6,896 nucleotides of DNA from Oscillospiraceae bacterium (GTDB taxonomy: Bacteria; Bacillota; Clostridia; Oscillospirales; Ruminococcaceae): assembly GCA_031281115.1 (NCBI GenBank), contig JAITFV010000178.1, positions 1-6,896 of the forward strand. Reading direction: 5' to 3'. Both the position numbers and the translations under genes were made by a program. Numbering within the stretch: position 1 is the stretch's first letter; the number at the start of each line of letters is the position of its first letter. This document shows positions 5,699 to 6,896 of the stretch, in pieces. The notes beneath the pieces were generated by a model. That model did no database searches, was not told the origin of the DNA, and saw nothing but the letters and a program-made list of their open reading frames with translations.

Positions 5699-6896
5699 TC
5701 AAAATATTTCATTTTTCCTTTTCTCAAAACAGGAAACAATAAATTCCATCAGCTTCGGCAAAACTATGCAAACCGGAAGCATAAACACACACAGGAAAAA
5801 TGTAACTGTATGCATTTGCGGCGTGAACGCCGATACGCCGAGCAGTTCCTCGAAAAATTCAATCCCTGCGGCGAAAAGAATCGCTGAAATTGCTAAAAGC
5901 ATCAGCTTCCCTTTATTAATCGGGCGGCAGATTCTGCAGAGTACTGCGAATGAAGCCATGCCGAGAATTAAAGTCGCGCAGGTACGGAATTCTTCTCTTG
6001 AAAAGTCGTAAAGGCTCGAAAAAAACGTGAGCGCAAAGATGCCGAGCGCGGCAGAAACCCCGTAAGGGACGGCTTTTATGAGTACATTTCCGATGAATTT
6101 ACCACGGACAAGCTGTTTGTTTTTCCCGAGAGCGAGAAACAGGCTCGGGATTCCGATGAACGCGCCGTTGACGAGCGTCATTTGAATCGGCGTAAACGGA
6201 AAAGGCAGGGTTATAAACAGGAAAAACACAGCGAGCAGCAGTGAATAAACGGTTCGTGTCAGAAAAAGCCCCGCACTTCGCTCAAGGTTGTTTATGCTTC
6301 GCCGCCCTTCCGCGACTGTCTTAGGCAGGGAAGCAAAATTATTGTCAAGAAGCACAAGGTCTGCAACATTCCGCGCCGCTTCGCTTCCGGACTGCATGGC
6401 GATTCCACAGTCGGCTTCTTTCAGGCTGAGTACGTCATTGACGCCGTCGCCGACCATGCCGACTGTATGATTCTTTTTAAGCGCCTTAATGAGTTCTAAT
6501 TTAATCTGCGGCGTTACCCGCCCGAAAACAGTGTATTTCTGTGCAATGCTTTCAAGATTTTCACCGCTGTAGCCGCTCATATCTATAAATTCGCCGGCGT
6601 TTCTCACGCCCGCGGCTAAAGCCGTATTCATGACTGTAACAGGATTATCGCCGGAGATGATTTTTATATTCACGCCTTGCCTGTAGAAGAAGGCGAGTGT
6701 TTTTTTCGCTTCGGGGCGGATTTTATCGCCGATTTCGATACGGGCGACAAGTTTTTGGTTTTTGGCGAGAGTGAGGGTTCGCTTGTCACCGACGGAATCA
6801 GCCGCCGCGCCCAAGGTAAATTTGCCGTGTTTTCCGAAATCTGCGCTGCTGCACTTCCGCGCACTTGAAAAAGGCGTGATTTGCACTGCTTCCCAG
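5699..6896 (-). CDS. CtpE-like cation-transporting P-type ATPase (C-terminal part; 5' end outside window)
   Basis: The frame is open to the window edge (398 residues, numbered from the edge; stop TGA at 5699-5701). The GTG at 6886 is internal, not a start. Seen: the end of the nucleotide-binding domain with [10 protein letters not shown] (8-17), where the family often has Lys-Trp-Ser in place of Lys-Cys-Ser; the SGDN motif of the phosphorylation domain (81-84); the hinge motif GDGVND (149-154) with the Mg-binding Asp; an EGRR...NLER link (196-206); then six hydrophobic segments from about 208 to the end, matching membrane helices 5-10. The DKTGT phosphorylation site and the helix-4 ion-binding motif lie outside the window. 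The closest family I recognise is CtpE-type (HAD-IC) ATPases, described in mycobacteria as calcium-uptake pumps; a Ca or Mg substrate is inference. It is upstream of rnhA with a 22-base gap, probably one operon. Confidence 0.9.
   Translation of the reverse strand, partial: WEAVQITPFSSARKCSSADFGKHGKFTLGAAADSVGDKRTLTLAKNQKLVARIEIGDKIRPEAKKTLAFFYRQGVNIKIISGDNPVTVMNTALAAGVRNAGEFIDMSGYSGENLESIAQKYTVFGRVTPQIKLELIKALKKNHTVGMVGDGVNDVLSLKEADCGIAMQSGSEAARNVADLVLLDNNFASLPKTVAEGRRSINNLERSAGLFLTRTVYSLLLAVFFLFITLPFPFTPIQMTLVNGAFIGIPSLFLALGKNKQLVRGKFIGNVLIKAVPYGVSAALGIFALTFFSSLYDFSREEFRTCATLILGMASFAVLCRICRPINKGKLMLLAISAILFAAGIEFFEELLGVSAFTPQMHTVTFFLCVFMLPVCIVLPKLMEFIVSCFEKRKNEIF

Noticed and set aside
5222..5887. 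221-codon + strand open frame opposite rnhA and the ATPase end
   Set aside because: It crosses two well-supported minus-strand genes and their junction, shows no domain, and reads as low-complexity Arg/Ser/Pro sequence typical of antisense frames.

Overview
The window looks like a piece of chromosome from an uncultured, anaerobic, Gram-positive-type Clostridia-like bacterium (Firmicutes). This is inferred from a secreted modular protein with InlB-type repeats and a C-terminal dockerin-like domain, strong GGAGG/AAAGGA ribosome sites, a TTGACA-N17-TATTAT promoter, and a CtpE-like P-type ATPase. I cannot name a genus from sequence alone. There are five genes. The two at the window edges are incomplete at their 5' ends only because the window cuts them.

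Left half (2-2962, + strand): the C-terminal 986 residues of a very large extracellular protein. In order it carries the tail of an upstream module, two InlB B-repeats, a Cys/Asp/Glu-rich cluster, two beta-sandwich-like modules of unknown family, a second Cys-rich cluster, a third InlB repeat, a chitobiase/hexosaminidase C-terminal-type domain, a Gly/Pro/Ser linker, a pre-dockerin beta domain, and a dockerin-like repeat pair with degraded calcium loops. No catalytic domain is visible. It ends at a strong hairpin terminator.

Right half (3086-6896, - strand; transcription runs from high to low coordinates): a CtpE-like cation P-type ATPase (3' part), ribonuclease HI 22 bases after it, a membrane-anchored NodB/CE4 polysaccharide deacetylase with its own consensus promoter, and a bactofilin with its own extended -10 promoter. 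The ATPase and rnhA look co-transcribed. The deacetylase and bactofilin are adjacent but each appears separately promoted. A bactofilin next to a wall-acting deacetylase suggests a cell-shape or envelope role, by analogy with bactofilins that work with peptidoglycan enzymes. The two halves converge on a 123-base intergenic region holding two back-to-back hairpins.

The most unusual content is the pair of CxC/CxxC-rich acidic clusters in the secreted protein (17 Cys in 56 residues and 20 Cys in 71), plus a separate four-Cys loop. These are not part of InlB, dockerin or CBM architecture as I know it. I saw no tRNA, rRNA, CRISPR, insertion sequence, riboswitch or attachment site. All stretches without a gene are shorter than 130 bases.
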